This document shows, piece after piece, positions 8,868-20,729 of a DNA stretch of 64,000 nt; position 1 is the first letter of the stretch, and every line of letters begins with the position of its first letter. The translations under genes and the position numbers were made by a program. This DNA comes from Agarivorans aestuarii (GTDB lineage: Bacteria > Pseudomonadota > Gammaproteobacteria > Enterobacterales > Celerinatantimonadaceae): assembly GCF_019670125.1 (NCBI RefSeq), contig NZ_AP023033.1:1372501-1436500 (forward strand), in the 5' to 3' direction. Below the pieces are notes generated by a model, which had not been told where the DNA came from, searched no databases, and saw only the letters and a program-made list of their open reading frames with translations.

Positions 8868-11800
8868 ATGCGCTTGAAACAAATCCGCCTCGCCGGGTTT
8901 AAATCTTTCGTTGACCGAACCACCATCCCTTTTCCCACCGATATGACAGCCATAGTAGGGCCAAACGGCTGTGGCAAGTCAAACGTGATCGACGCTGTTC
9001 GCTGGGTATTAGGCGAGAGCAATGCCCGCCATTTGCGCGGTGGCTCTATGACCGATGTTATTTTTAATGGTTCAACCAAGCGCGCCGCTGTATCTAAAGC
9101 TATGGTGGAATTGATTTTCGATAACCAGCAAGGGCGAATTGGCGGTGAGTTTGCTAGTTACGCTGAGATTGCCGTTCGCCGAGAAGTTAGTCGAGATGGT
9201 CAAAACAACTATCTGCTAAATGGCGCTAAATGCCGTAAACGCGATATTACCGATTTGTTTTTAGGAACTGGCCTTGGTCCGCGCAGTTACGCGATTATTG
9301 AACAAGGCATGATTAGCCGTTTAATCGAGTCGAAACCACAAGAGCTGCGGGTGTTTATCGAAGAAGCAGCTGGCGTGTCTAAGTATAAGGAACGTCGACG
9401 CGAGACTGAGCTGCGGATTAAACACACCGATGAAAATATTCTGCGTCTGCGAGATATCGAATCAGAGCTTGCGCAACAAGTCAGTAAGCTTAAAACCCAA
9501 GCGCAAGCGGCGAAACGTTATCGCCAGTATCGAGAACGTCATCGTGAACTAAAAGCGCTTATTTGCCTTCAAGAGTTGCGCCAGTTAGACGCGAGCATTG
9601 ATAAAGGCAATCAGGGGAATGATCAGGCCGAACAGCAACAAAGGCACGAAGAACACCTGATAACTCAAACGGAAAACCAGCTTAGCTTGCTTAACCATCA
9701 AATTGCAGAGCAGCAAGAACAGATTCAAAATCTGCAGCAGCAAAGTTACCAACTTAAAACTGAGTTGGCGAAACTTGAGCAGCAACAATTACATACCAAG
9801 CAACAACAAAGTCAGTCGCAACAAAGTCGCGACCGCAACTTAACTCAGCAAGCTGAAATTAAGACAAGCTTAGAGGTGCTCAGTGAGCAGTTAGCGTTGG
9901 AACAAGAAGCCATCGCAGAACTAGAGTTGCAACAAGAAATGCAGCAGCAAGTGTTGTTAGAGTTAGAACCACAGCTGGAAGATGCCGAGCAACAGCATGC
10001 CGATGCTCTAGCTGAGAGTAATGCCTTTTTAGCTGCGAGCCAACAGGCGCGTCATGCTGTGCAGCAGTGCGAAGCCCAATTGCGCCATTGTGAGCAAATG
10101 CAGCAGCGCCATAAGCAGCAGATTGCTCAATTAGAGCAAAGCTTAAGTCACTCCGCCGATGGTGATGAATCGGCCTTGCAGCGTTTAACTCAGCAGCTCG
10201 ACGAAAGCAAACCTAAACAACAAGAGCTTGAGGTGCAGTTGGCACAGGCTGAGTTCTCTAAGCAGCACTTAGCCAACAAACTAGCGGTCTGCCAACAACA
10301 ATTGCAACAAACTCAACTGCAGCAAACAGCCGAAGAAACCCGCCTGCAAGGTGTAGACAAATTACTTGGGCAGGTTGAGCAAACCGCTCAGCAGCCACTG
10401 CTAGATGTTTTGGGCGTGAAGGCTGGATGGGAACAGGCAGCAGATGTGGTTTTAGGTACATGGCTACAAGCGGAGTGGTGTGAGCAACTAGACGCCCAGT
10501 TTCCCTTAGCATTAAGCGCCGTTGCGCCTGCGCTAAGTCATCAGCTCGCCCCTCAGTTAGCAACGTTGAGCAGCTTAGCCGAGCAATTAGAGAATGTTGA
10601 GCTTGGATACTTATGCGGCCAAGTGCTAGTGGTAGATAATCTTGAGCAAGCGCTGGGCTTGCGAGAGCATCTAAGTCATGAACAATCATTGATTACCGCC
10701 AAGGGCGAGTGGGTAGGAAAATACTGGCAGCAGTTGAGCCCACCGAATTACCAACATTCTTTGTTAAGTCTGCAACAAGAGCGCCAACAGCTACACGAGT
10801 TATTGGCTCAGTTGGAGGAAAGCTCAGCACAGCTAACGCTTCAACAGCAAGACCTGCAGCAGCAATTTCAGCAACAGGCTGAACAGATAAAAGGGCTAAG
10901 CCAAAATTTAGTGACAGTGAAGGCTGAGATTGCCGACTGGCGCAGCCGCTTAGCTTTATTAGAGCAACAGCAAGCCTTTGCCAAGCAACAAGCCGAGCAA
11001 ATACAGCAGCAAATCGCCGAACTGCAGATTACGCTGGAGCAAGATCAAGAATCGCAGTTATTGCTTGAAGAGCAACTTGAACAGCATCAGGCTGAATTAA
11101 ACCAGCAAAGCGAAAAGCAACAATATTTGCAACAACAAACTGCACTGGCGACAGATGCTCTAAAGCAGCAACGCTTGAGCTTGCAGCAACAGCAACAAGC
11201 TAGTCATCAGCAGCAATTACTATTGCAGCAACAGCAAGCAAAATATCAAGCCCAACTGCAGCAGCAAAGCTATCAGCAGCAAAAGTTGGTAGAGCTTGAA
11301 CAGCAGTTACAGGCGCAGCCCGAAGAGCACGATGAGCAACTAGCCCTGCTTGGTGAGCAAATTGAACAGCTGCTCGAGCAACACTTAGAATTGGAAGAGC
11401 AGCAAGCTGGCGCTAGCGAAGCGCACCACCAAAGTGTTGAACAACAGCAAGCTTTGGCTCAGCAGTTAAAAGATGCGCAGCTACGTTTAAAAGAGTTGAT
11501 TGAGCAAGGCACGCAACAACGAATTGAGCAGCAAAGTTTGTTAGCGCGTCGAACCGTATTGTTAGAGCAACTAGCGGAGCAAGGTGAAAACTTGAAACAC
11601 CTTGAGTTATCTCTTCCTGAAGCCAGTTTGGAAGATGACTATGCCGCTGAGCTAAGCCAGGTAGATGCGCGCTTGAAGCGACTAGGCGCGGTGAACTTAG
11701 CTGCGGAAGAAGAATTTGAACAGCAGAATGCACGTTATCAAGAGTTAAGCACTCAGCTTGCTGATTTAGAAGCGGCTATTGAAGTGCTACAAACGGCAAT

Positions 11801-12293
11801 CGCCAAAATCGACCGTCAAACCCGTTCTAAATTTAGTGAAACTTTTGCTAAAGTAGACGCAGACTTACAGCAGCTTTTCCCCAAAGTATTTGGTGGCGGA
11901 AAAGCATGGCTTGAATTGTCGTCTGATGATTTGCTAGAAACCGGCGTAACCATAATGGCGCGACCTCCGGGTAAAAAGAATGCTAGCATTAGTTTATTGT
12001 CGGGCGGAGAAAAAGCGCTTACAGCTTTGGCCTTGGTTTTTGCGATATTTCGCTTAAATCCTGCGCCATTTTGTATGCTTGATGAGGTAGATGCGCCGCT
12101 AGATGAAGTAAATGTGGGACGTTTTGCCGATTTAGTGCATAGTATGTCTGATACGGTTCAATTTATATTTATCAGTCACAATAAAGTGACAATGGAAAAG
12201 GCCTCGCAACTTGCCGGGGTAACAATGCAGGAGCCAGGTGTATCACGCTTGGTAGCAGTGGATATCGCAGAAGCGATAGCCATGGTGGAATAA
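8868..12293 (+). CDS. smc: Chromosome segregation protein SMC, with a very Gln-rich coiled coil
   Basis: 1141 residues, close to other bacterial SMCs. The ATPase folds chromosomes as a condensin, normally with ScpA and ScpB. Walker A is GPNGCGKSNVIDAVRWVLGE (31-50); a Q-loop region follows, with TGLGPRSYAIIEQG. Two long coiled coils (about 170-500 and 650-950) flank a hinge at about 505-625. The ABC signature LLSGGEKALTALAL is at about 1042 and Walker B FCMLDEVDAPLDE at about 1068. The arms are strikingly rich in Gln, with runs such as LQQQQQASHQQQLLLQQQQ. In this gene order (cysZ, smc, zipA, ligA) it replaces the enteric MukB system. Confidence 0.96.
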   Translation: MRLKQIRLAGFKSFVDRTTIPFPTDMTAIVGPNGCGKSNVIDAVRWVLGESNARHLRGGSMTDVIFNGSTKRAAVSKAMVELIFDNQQGRIGGEFASYAEIAVRREVSRDGQNNYLLNGAKCRKRDITDLFLGTGLGPRSYAIIEQGMISRLIESKPQELRVFIEEAAGVSKYKERRRETELRIKHTDENILRLRDIESELAQQVSKLKTQAQAAKRYRQYRERHRELKALICLQELRQLDASIDKGNQGNDQAEQQQRHEEHLITQTENQLSLLNHQIAEQQEQIQNLQQQSYQLKTELAKLEQQQLHTKQQQSQSQQSRDRNLTQQAEIKTSLEVLSEQLALEQEAIAELELQQEMQQQVLLELEPQLEDAEQQHADALAESNAFLAASQQARHAVQQCEAQLRHCEQMQQRHKQQIAQLEQSLSHSADGDESALQRLTQQLDESKPKQQELEVQLAQAEFSKQHLANKLAVCQQQLQQTQLQQTAEETRLQGVDKLLGQVEQTAQQPLLDVLGVKAGWEQAADVVLGTWLQAEWCEQLDAQFPLALSAVAPALSHQLAPQLATLSSLAEQLENVELGYLCGQVLVVDNLEQALGLREHLSHEQSLITAKGEWVGKYWQQLSPPNYQHSLLSLQQERQQLHELLAQLEESSAQLTLQQQDLQQQFQQQAEQIKGLSQNLVTVKAEIADWRSRLALLEQQQAFAKQQAEQIQQQIAELQITLEQDQESQLLLEEQLEQHQAELNQQSEKQQYLQQQTALATDALKQQRLSLQQQQQASHQQQLLLQQQQAKYQAQLQQQSYQQQKLVELEQQLQAQPEEHDEQLALLGEQIEQLLEQHLELEEQQAGASEAHHQSVEQQQALAQQLKDAQLRLKELIEQGTQQRIEQQSLLARRTVLLEQLAEQGENLKHLELSLPEASLEDDYAAELSQVDARLKRLGAVNLAAEEEFEQQNARYQELSTQLADLEAAIEVLQTAIAKIDRQTRSKFSETFAKVDADLQQLFPKVFGGGKAWLELSSDDLLETGVTIMARPPGKKNASISLLSGGEKALTALALVFAIFRLNPAPFCMLDEVDAPLDEVNVGRFADLVHSMSDTVQFIFISHNKVTMEKASQLAGVTMQEPGVSRLVAVDIAEAIAMVE

Positions 12294-12313
12294 TAGCTTT
12301 AGAGAACAGTTAA

Positions 12314-13300
12314 ATGCAGGAATTACGCATCGTACTTATCGTTGTTGGAATCATTTTAATTATTGCTTTGCTCGCACATGGTTTTTGGAGTAGTCGCAAA
12401 CAACGACCTGAAAAACTGGTGAGTCCCAAACAATCTTTAGGGGCTCAAGAATCTTCTGCAACACGTGACGACCAAGGTTTTGATGACCTAGGAGTAGGGC
12501 AAGCACGAGTGATTGGTGACCCTATTGAAGATGCCATTGCTCAGCAAGGAGCGGCACCTGCTGCGGCTCCAACAGCTAAGCCGCTTGAGACAAAAAACAA
12601 CCCCGAGTTTGCAGTAGAGCCTAGTGCACCAGCCCAACGAAAAGAGCCAGAATTTAGCTTTTCTGCGGTAGACGAAGCGCCAAGCATTAGCGATAGCCAA
12701 GGTTTAGAGGGTTTAGAACCCAAGTCTAACCCAGAGTCTGTGAGTGTTGAACCAGAGCCAAGAGCTTTGTCTAGCGAACCAGAGTTTGCCTTTGATATGG
12801 ATGAAGCCAAAGAAGAGTTGATAGAGCCTGTGGTTGAGGAACCACAAGAGCCGGTTAAAGATCCTAGTGCACCTGATGACGTGTTTATCTTAAATGTAAT
12901 GGCGCAAAGTGGCCGTTACTTAAAAGGTGCAGCCCTGTTAGCAAGCTTAAATAAAATTGGTTTGCGCCATGGTGACATGGATATTTTTCATCGCCACTTA
13001 GATAACAGCGGCACTGGTCCGGTGATTTTTAGTTTGGCTAACATGGTTAACCCTGGCACTTTTGATATTGATGCCATGGACCAGCTGGAAACCCGTGGCG
13101 TGAGCATATTTATGACTGTGCCATGTAAGGGCGAACCAACCAAAAACTTTGCCTTAATGTATAACGCAGCAATGACCTTGGCTAAAGACTTAGACGCGAT
13201 TATGCTAGATGACCAGCGTAATCCTTTAACCAAGCAGACCGTTAATCACTATGAGCAACGGGTGCGTGAATACGAGCGTAAGCAACTGCTCGTAAACTAA
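12314..13300 (+). CDS. zipA: Cell division protein ZipA
   Basis: 328 residues. ZipA tethers FtsZ to the inner membrane in early divisome assembly. It has an N-terminal membrane anchor (about residues 4-26, RIVLIVVGIILIIALLAHGF), a basic patch, a long Pro/Glu/Ala-rich linker (about 40-185) and a C-terminal FtsZ-binding domain from about 187 (DDVFILNVMAQSGRYLKGAA). ZipA is restricted to gammaproteobacteria. It starts 20 bases after smc and is followed by a terminator before ligA. Confidence 0.95.
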   Translation: MQELRIVLIVVGIILIIALLAHGFWSSRKQRPEKLVSPKQSLGAQESSATRDDQGFDDLGVGQARVIGDPIEDAIAQQGAAPAAAPTAKPLETKNNPEFAVEPSAPAQRKEPEFSFSAVDEAPSISDSQGLEGLEPKSNPESVSVEPEPRALSSEPEFAFDMDEAKEELIEPVVEEPQEPVKDPSAPDDVFILNVMAQSGRYLKGAALLASLNKIGLRHGDMDIFHRHLDNSGTGPVIFSLANMVNPGTFDIDAMDQLETRGVSIFMTVPCKGEPTKNFALMYNAAMTLAKDLDAIMLDDQRNPLTKQTVNHYEQRVREYERKQLLVN

Positions 13301-13318
13301 TAAATTGTGTGTACTTTT

Positions 13319-15381
<2,063 letters not shown>

Positions 15382-15405
15382 GTCAATTTCTCCCACTACT
15401 ATAGA

Positions 15406-15436
15406 GGCCCGCTAATTTGCTAGCGGGCCTTTTTTG
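15406..15436 (+). terminator. Rho-independent terminator after ligA
   Basis: A perfect 9-bp stem GGCCCGCTA/TAGCGGGCC with loop ATTTGC is followed by seven T. Confidence 0.95.
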
Positions 15437-15533
15437 TTGAATAACCACTAGCAAAGCCTTTGATTGTGTTAAATGACTTGCTATGCATGGATTCAGCTAC
15501 GCTTAATCAACCACCACCTATAAAGTGATCCCT

Positions 15534-16376
15534 ATGAGCCAATTTGATTCTTTGCTCCCACCTCAAATGGCAGAACGCGCCGCCGACGTTGGAGTAAGTA
15601 AAGCCACCAAAGATCCGCTTAAAGCCTTTATGCTAGCGCTTACCGCAGGCGCGCATATCGGCATAGCCTTTGTTTTTTATACCACCGTAACCACTGGTGC
15701 GGGAGATTTTCCTTGGGGTTTTACCCGTTTAATCGGCGGTATGGCATTTAGCTTAGGCCTGATTTTTGTGATTATTACCGGTGGTGAATTGTTTACCAGC
15801 TCTGTATTGACGCTGGTGGCAAGAGCCAGCGGTAAAATCTCATGGAAAAGCTTATGTGTTAACTGGTCATTGGTTTATTTAGGCAATATGGCTGGTGCTT
15901 TTGTCTTAGTCTCGCTAATGCTAATGACCAAGCAATATACCTTTGCCGAAGGAGAGGTAGGTATCAATACCATGCGTATTGCCCAGCACAAGCTGCACCA
16001 TGACTTCTTCCAAGCAGTCGCCTTGGGCATTATGTGTAATGTGTTGGTATGTATCGCAGTGTGGATGACCTTTAGCGCCCGTAGTTTAACTGACAAGGTA
16101 ATGGTAATGATTCTGCCGGTAGCAATGTTTGTCTCGGCGGGCTTTGAGCACTGTATTGCCAATATGTTCCAAGTACCTATGGCCATTGGCATTAAAAATC
16201 TCGCAGGCCCCGAGTTTTGGCAAGCTACTGGCTTAAGCCCAGCTGACTTTGCTGATCTCACTTTTGGTAACTTCTTCATCAACAATTTAATTCCGGTCAC
16301 TCTCGGTAACATCATTGGCGGAGGGGTATTTGTGGGACTAGGCTATTGGCTTATTTATTTACGAAAGCCCGATTAA
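15534..16376 (+). CDS. focA: Formate channel of the FocA type
   Basis: 280 residues from the ATG at 15534; an in-frame GTG at 15525 is possible but FocA proteins begin like SQFDSLLPPQMAERA. FNT-family pentameric channel for formate, with six hydrophobic segments. FNT motifs seen: GVSKATKDPLKAFMLALTAG at the N terminus, GGELFTSSV, a central channel His in the FEHCIANMF region, and FFINNLIPVTLGNIIGGG near the C terminus. Nitrite or hydrosulfide variants of the family cannot be fully excluded. It is not next to pflB here but sits alone after ligA; pfl lies about 46 kb away. Confidence 0.88.
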   Translation: MSQFDSLLPPQMAERAADVGVSKATKDPLKAFMLALTAGAHIGIAFVFYTTVTTGAGDFPWGFTRLIGGMAFSLGLIFVIITGGELFTSSVLTLVARASGKISWKSLCVNWSLVYLGNMAGAFVLVSLMLMTKQYTFAEGEVGINTMRIAQHKLHHDFFQAVALGIMCNVLVCIAVWMTFSARSLTDKVMVMILPVAMFVSAGFEHCIANMFQVPMAIGIKNLAGPEFWQATGLSPADFADLTFGNFFINNLIPVTLGNIIGGGVFVGLGYWLIYLRKPD

Positions 16377-16599
16377 CCGCGTTTGTTGCATCGTTTGGGT
16401 GCGATTGTTGAACACTTAACTAAGCCTGCGACTAGCCAGTATTTACTGCGCTTAACTTAGCCGTAGCTTAGTTTTACTGAGCATTGTGGTAAGGACATAG
16501 CGTAAATAGTGATTCCTCTGAATTATTACCTCTTTTGGTGTATATTTTGCTTCGTTAATTCTTGAGTTTAGTTGTTGTACTTGGTGATTTAGGTAGTTT

Positions 16600-17910
16600 A
16601 TGTCGGTTCTTTCTCCAAATAGTGTTTTTACTTCGCTTCAGCAAGATGGCCCATTTGCGGTAAGCCGTGATGCCTTTGTGGCGCACCCATTTTCTACTGG
16701 CGTTCGCAGCTGGGTAAAACGCTTGCAGCAAGATAGTAATAATGTGTCTAAATACCGGGCACTGCGAAGCCAGATATTTGAGTTTTTGGGCATTGACAGC
16801 TTCTCTCAAATCCAGAACTTGATTGATGATGTAAGCTTGCGTAAACAGCGCAGCGAACGAGCATTATCTCTATTGGGCAATATGTTTGGTATTGATGGCA
16901 ACTTAAACGAAATTGAGAGCCGAGTTGATGAATATGCGCGTACTGCAGATGCGGTCATTCACTCAATTAAGGGAAAAATTCTTTCTCCTTATGCTTCGCA
17001 TATTGAAAATACCAACGAAATTGAAGTGACCAATAATCCGGTAGAGTTATTGCTGATTATGTTCAATGATGACTACCACAAAAAAGCGCGCTTTGAAGCG
17101 CGACGTAAACTGATTTTGATGACCCTGGCTGGCAGCATCGAGCAGCGTGAGCGAGAAACTGAAATCGAAAACAAGTTTTCAGCATTTCTTGAGTTTTTAA
17201 ACGGCTACGTGTGGAGCAAAGAGCTCAAGATTGGGGAGCTAGACCCGGTTTATTTGCACTCGAAACACCTTAACGACGATTACGCCTGTAGCGAGGTGAA
17301 AGTATTAAACCCTCAGCAAGCCAAGCTTATTCAACGTGGCGAGCGTGAAAAACTCACCTTGTTAAAGCGCCGAAGTTTTACTGTGGGCGAGCGTAAAATT
17401 CCAATTTACGTTTCTATTCGCAAAAAGCCGCCAGAAGCAAAAGTATTAAAGTTATTACGCAAAAACCAGAAGAATCCCGCGGTGGCGGTAGATGACGAGC
17501 TTGGCTTAATGGCGGTTCTAGATTCGGTTAGCGATATTAAAGCCTTTCAAAAGCACCTCACGCGCAGTGCTTCTAGCGCAAATTCCTTAATGGTGCTAGA
17601 AGACATTTCCGATACCTTAACCGATAGATCTGAATATCGCGGCAGGGCAGTGGGCTCTAGTGAAAAAACGCCAATGATGAAGTTTTTTGCGCGTTTAGGC
17701 GGAATGCGGGTGGAGTTTATTATTCATACCAACCGTACTTGGCTCAATTATATGTATCAACAAGATGTTGCTCACAATGAGTATGAAGTAAAACGAATGT
17801 TCGATACCGGGGTCATTGAGCTACTATTCCCTATGGATATTTTCCATTTGAATCACCGAAAGACCCGCGATGAAATGATTCAATTTTTTAGGAAACAAAT
17901 AGAAGCCTGA
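16600..17910 (+). CDS. Hypothetical cytoplasmic protein, family not recognised
   Basis: 436 residues with no signal peptide or membrane segment. I do not recognise it. The N-terminal two thirds is mainly helical and charged (DSFSQIQNLIDDVSLRKQRS, KARFEARRKLILMTLAG); the middle has a basic beta-rich stretch (KLTLLKRRSFTVGERKIPIYV, SIRKKPPEAKVLKLLRKNQK). The C-terminal domain (about 350-436) looks alpha/beta (MRVEFIIHTNRTWLNYMYQQ, then GVIELLFPMDIFHLNHRKTR). Base composition matches the core genes and it is monocistronic. It is very probably a real, conserved gene because its codon use and length are those of a normal coding region. Confidence 0.8.
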   Translation: MSVLSPNSVFTSLQQDGPFAVSRDAFVAHPFSTGVRSWVKRLQQDSNNVSKYRALRSQIFEFLGIDSFSQIQNLIDDVSLRKQRSERALSLLGNMFGIDGNLNEIESRVDEYARTADAVIHSIKGKILSPYASHIENTNEIEVTNNPVELLLIMFNDDYHKKARFEARRKLILMTLAGSIEQRERETEIENKFSAFLEFLNGYVWSKELKIGELDPVYLHSKHLNDDYACSEVKVLNPQQAKLIQRGEREKLTLLKRRSFTVGERKIPIYVSIRKKPPEAKVLKLLRKNQKNPAVAVDDELGLMAVLDSVSDIKAFQKHLTRSASSANSLMVLEDISDTLTDRSEYRGRAVGSSEKTPMMKFFARLGGMRVEFIIHTNRTWLNYMYQQDVAHNEYEVKRMFDTGVIELLFPMDIFHLNHRKTRDEMIQFFRKQIEA

Positions 17911-18000
17911 CAATTTCTAAGTTTCTCTCTACAATAGTCCCTAACCTGAGTAATGAGCTTAACGTTTTAAGTTATATTTATCGATTGTTAGGGAGTTGGT

Positions 18001-19461
18001 TTGTTATTTAACTCGGAAGCCTTTTTATTTGCATTTTTACCCTTTACATTAGTCGCTTTTTTTTTAGTGTCTAAGTATTTAGGTTATTCTTTTGCTAAAT
18101 GTTGGTTGATTGTCGCTTCTCTTTTTTTCTATGGTTTTTGGAATCCTAGCTACCTTGCTCTAATTGTTTCCTCTGTTGTGATTAATTTTTACTTATCTCG
18201 ATGCATCTTGGTATCTAGCGGGTGGATTAGAAAGCTTTGGGCGAGTATAGGTGTTGTCTCCAATTTACTCGTTTTGTCCTATTTTAAATATATGGATTTC
18301 ATCATTATAAATATTAATGATGTTTTTGGGCTGAATTTCAATCTTATGAATGTTGTCCTGCCATTGGCTATCAGTTTTTTTACTTTTCAGCAAATAAGTT
18401 TTTTATTGGATAGTTTTTCGGAAAAGGTTAGTGAGCAATCTTTTCTTAATTATGTGCTCTATGTTACGTTTTTCCCTCAGCTTATCGCTGGTCCAATTGT
18501 TCATCACAGTGAAATGATGCCGCAGTTTTCTCAGCATTTTCGAAGAAAAGTAAACTGGAAAAACATCAATATAGGATTGTTACTTTTTTCTATAGGGCTG
18601 TTTAAAAAAGTCGTCTTGGCTGATACATTTTCAGTGTGGGCTGATACTGGTTTTGCTCAACCAGAAGCACTGAAAATGATCAGTGCGTGGCAATCTAGCT
18701 TAAGCTATACACTGCAGCTCTATTTTGATTTTTCAGGTTATGCAGATATGGCTATAGGCATCGCCTTAATGTTTAATATACAACTACCATTAAACTTTAA
18801 TTCTCCATATAAGTCATTGACCATAAAGGACTTTTGGAGGAGGTGGCATATGACACTGTCTCGCTGGTTAAGAGATTACCTCTATATTCCCCTTGGGGGG
18901 AACCGTAATGGAAGAGCGCTAGCGATTCGAAATGTTATTATTACATTTCTCTTGGGCGGGTTGTGGCATGGAGCTGCTTGGACGTTTGTGGTTTGGGGGG
19001 GGCTGCATGGTGTAGCTTTAGCCATTCATAGGATGTGGGAAAGTACAGCGATTAAGATGCCAAAGCTATTCGCCTGGGTATTAACATTTATTTTTATTAA
19101 CGTTACTTGGGTTTTCTTTAGAGCCAGTGATTTAACAGATGCGTGGTTAGTATTAAAAGCAATGTTTAATATTAATCAACTAGGGAGTGATGTTGAGTTT
19201 ATTCGATCTGGCCTTTCTCTATCAGGGTCTTTATTGATACTTCCAGCTGGTATTCAATCAATATGGGTTTCATTTTGTATTTTTTTGGGAATGCTTATTG
19301 TTGTCAAGTCACCAAATGCTATTGAGGTTTCCAAGAGTTATGAAATAAATGGTGAAAATAAAAAACGGTATTTGGGTTTTTTAACTACTTTTTTGTTAAT
19401 TGTGTCTGTGTTGACTATATTTTCTGGCCAACAAAGTAGTTTCCTCTATTTTGATTTTTAA
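18001..19461 (+). CDS. MBOAT-family polysaccharide O-acyltransferase (AlgI/PatA type)
   Basis: 486 residues. Multi-pass inner-membrane protein of the AlgI-like MBOAT family, which moves acetyl groups across the membrane for O-acetylation of exported polysaccharides or peptidoglycan. Family landmarks: LFNSEAFLFAFLPFTLVAFF, YFKYMDF, ISFFTFQQISFLLD, FPQLIAGPIVHHSEMMPQF, LQLYFDFSGYADMAIGIALM, PYKSLTIKDFWRRWHMTLSR, YIPLGGNR, and the active-site His in GLWHGAAWTFVVWGGLHG. The start is TTG with a good AGGGAG ribosome site. The gene is AT-rich compared with its neighbours and contains a T9 run (18057-18065) and a G8 run (18995-19002). It pairs with the AlgJ-like gene 4 bases downstream. Confidence 0.93.
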   Translation: MLFNSEAFLFAFLPFTLVAFFLVSKYLGYSFAKCWLIVASLFFYGFWNPSYLALIVSSVVINFYLSRCILVSSGWIRKLWASIGVVSNLLVLSYFKYMDFIIININDVFGLNFNLMNVVLPLAISFFTFQQISFLLDSFSEKVSEQSFLNYVLYVTFFPQLIAGPIVHHSEMMPQFSQHFRRKVNWKNINIGLLLFSIGLFKKVVLADTFSVWADTGFAQPEALKMISAWQSSLSYTLQLYFDFSGYADMAIGIALMFNIQLPLNFNSPYKSLTIKDFWRRWHMTLSRWLRDYLYIPLGGNRNGRALAIRNVIITFLLGGLWHGAAWTFVVWGGLHGVALAIHRMWESTAIKMPKLFAWVLTFIFINVTWVFFRASDLTDAWLVLKAMFNINQLGSDVEFIRSGLSLSGSLLILPAGIQSIWVSFCIFLGMLIVVKSPNAIEVSKSYEINGENKKRYLGFLTTFLLIVSVLTIFSGQQSSFLYFDF

Positions 19462-19465
19462 TGAT

Positions 19466-20551
19466 ATGAATGAATTAAAAAGATTTAAATTGACTTTAAG
19501 TTTTTTTCTATTTTTGTTGTTAATTCCTCCTTTGATGGGTATAGTTTGGTTTTATTATGTGGAAGGGTTTACATCTTACGAATCACTTAAAAAAGCGACG
19601 CGAAATCGAGTTAATGCATTTGGGTTTGCTTGGCTAAAACCTAGTATAAACCGTTTTTTTTACAGGTATCATATTAGTGCTGATCCAGACTCTGTGATCA
19701 TGGGAACAGAGTCCCCTTGGATGTATTTAGGCGATAATACCAATCAAGTTTATAGCGCAACAGTAAATGGATCTTTTCTTCCGGAGAATGATGTTGCAAG
19801 TTGGTCTGCAAGCGTAAAATCAATACAAACACTGGTAGAGAGCTACAACAGCCAGTTTCTCCTTATTCTAGTACCTAATAAACATACTATCTATTCTGAG
19901 TACCTAGGGAATTACGTTAAAGGTAATTATGCGACGCAACAGCTCATCGAAGCAGCGATAGATTCTGATGTCCATCTTTTAGATTTACGCCAGTTGATGA
20001 AGGATGAAAAAAGTACTGAGTATTGGCTTTATCAAAAAACTGATAGTCACTGGACAAATTATGGTGCTTGGATCGCTTTTAAACACTCCATGGATGAAAT
20101 GAAGGAAAATGTAAGTAGCTCAGGCGATTGGGTAAACCAGTCAGTTAACGGAGGGGATCTTAGTAAACTATTAGGCCTTGAGCCTTCGTTAATTAAAGAT
20201 GAAAACTATAACAACGTGGAGATGGACGACCTAGATGCCGTGTGCATAGAGTTGAACTGGGAGTCTTTATCAGAAAGCCGCTGTGAGGAGGGAGAAAAGG
20301 TTTTGAGCATTCATCACCATAATTATAAATACACTACCGAAATCGCTCATGCCAAAAGTGCAATCGTATTAGCTGATTCGTTCTTTGAAAGGCAGCAAAA
20401 TTTATGGGCTCATCATTTTAGTCCATTATATGTTGGCCATTACCATAATAGTGACTTATCTAGATTAGAGAATGAGCTTGAGAGGCTGTCCCCAGACTGG
20501 GTGGTTCTTCAAGTTATTGAAAGACAGCTGTTCGATTTAACTAAGTTTTGA
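19466..20551 (+). CDS. AlgJ/AlgX-like SGNH-type O-acetyltransferase partner
   Basis: 361 residues from ATG 19466 (a TTG at 19451, overlapping the MBOAT gene, is the alternative). One N-terminal membrane anchor (LTLSFFLFLLLIPPLMGIV) is followed by a periplasmic domain. AlgX/AlgJ catalytic landmarks are present: GTESPWMYLGD near the start, LVPNKHTIYSEYL, the DxHW motif in TDSHWTNYGAW, and a late VLADSFFERQ block carrying the Ser nucleophile. In alginate and related systems the MBOAT protein delivers the acyl group and this protein transfers it to sugar hydroxyls. It is AT-rich like its partner. The polysaccharide substrate is unknown; no glycosyltransferases are nearby. Confidence 0.82.
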   Translation: MNELKRFKLTLSFFLFLLLIPPLMGIVWFYYVEGFTSYESLKKATRNRVNAFGFAWLKPSINRFFYRYHISADPDSVIMGTESPWMYLGDNTNQVYSATVNGSFLPENDVASWSASVKSIQTLVESYNSQFLLILVPNKHTIYSEYLGNYVKGNYATQQLIEAAIDSDVHLLDLRQLMKDEKSTEYWLYQKTDSHWTNYGAWIAFKHSMDEMKENVSSSGDWVNQSVNGGDLSKLLGLEPSLIKDENYNNVEMDDLDAVCIELNWESLSESRCEEGEKVLSIHHHNYKYTTEIAHAKSAIVLADSFFERQQNLWAHHFSPLYVGHYHNSDLSRLENELERLSPDWVVLQVIERQLFDLTKF

Positions 20552-20729
20552 GTAGCTTATTTGACGTTGAATTATGTATATTTATAGTTTTTTTAGAAAG
20601 CATTTTACTGAAATTGATGTCTAAAAACTACCGTGAGTCTAATTGCACAAAGATAACAACATGCTGGCTTGCAATGGTGTAATGGTGACGCTAGAGTAGC
20701 TTTAGAATTTGTTGAGTGGTTAAGTACCA

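Noticed and set aside
16555-16809. Minus-strand frame of 84 codons over the start of the 436-residue protein gene
   Set aside because: It is the shadow of the plus-strand gene.
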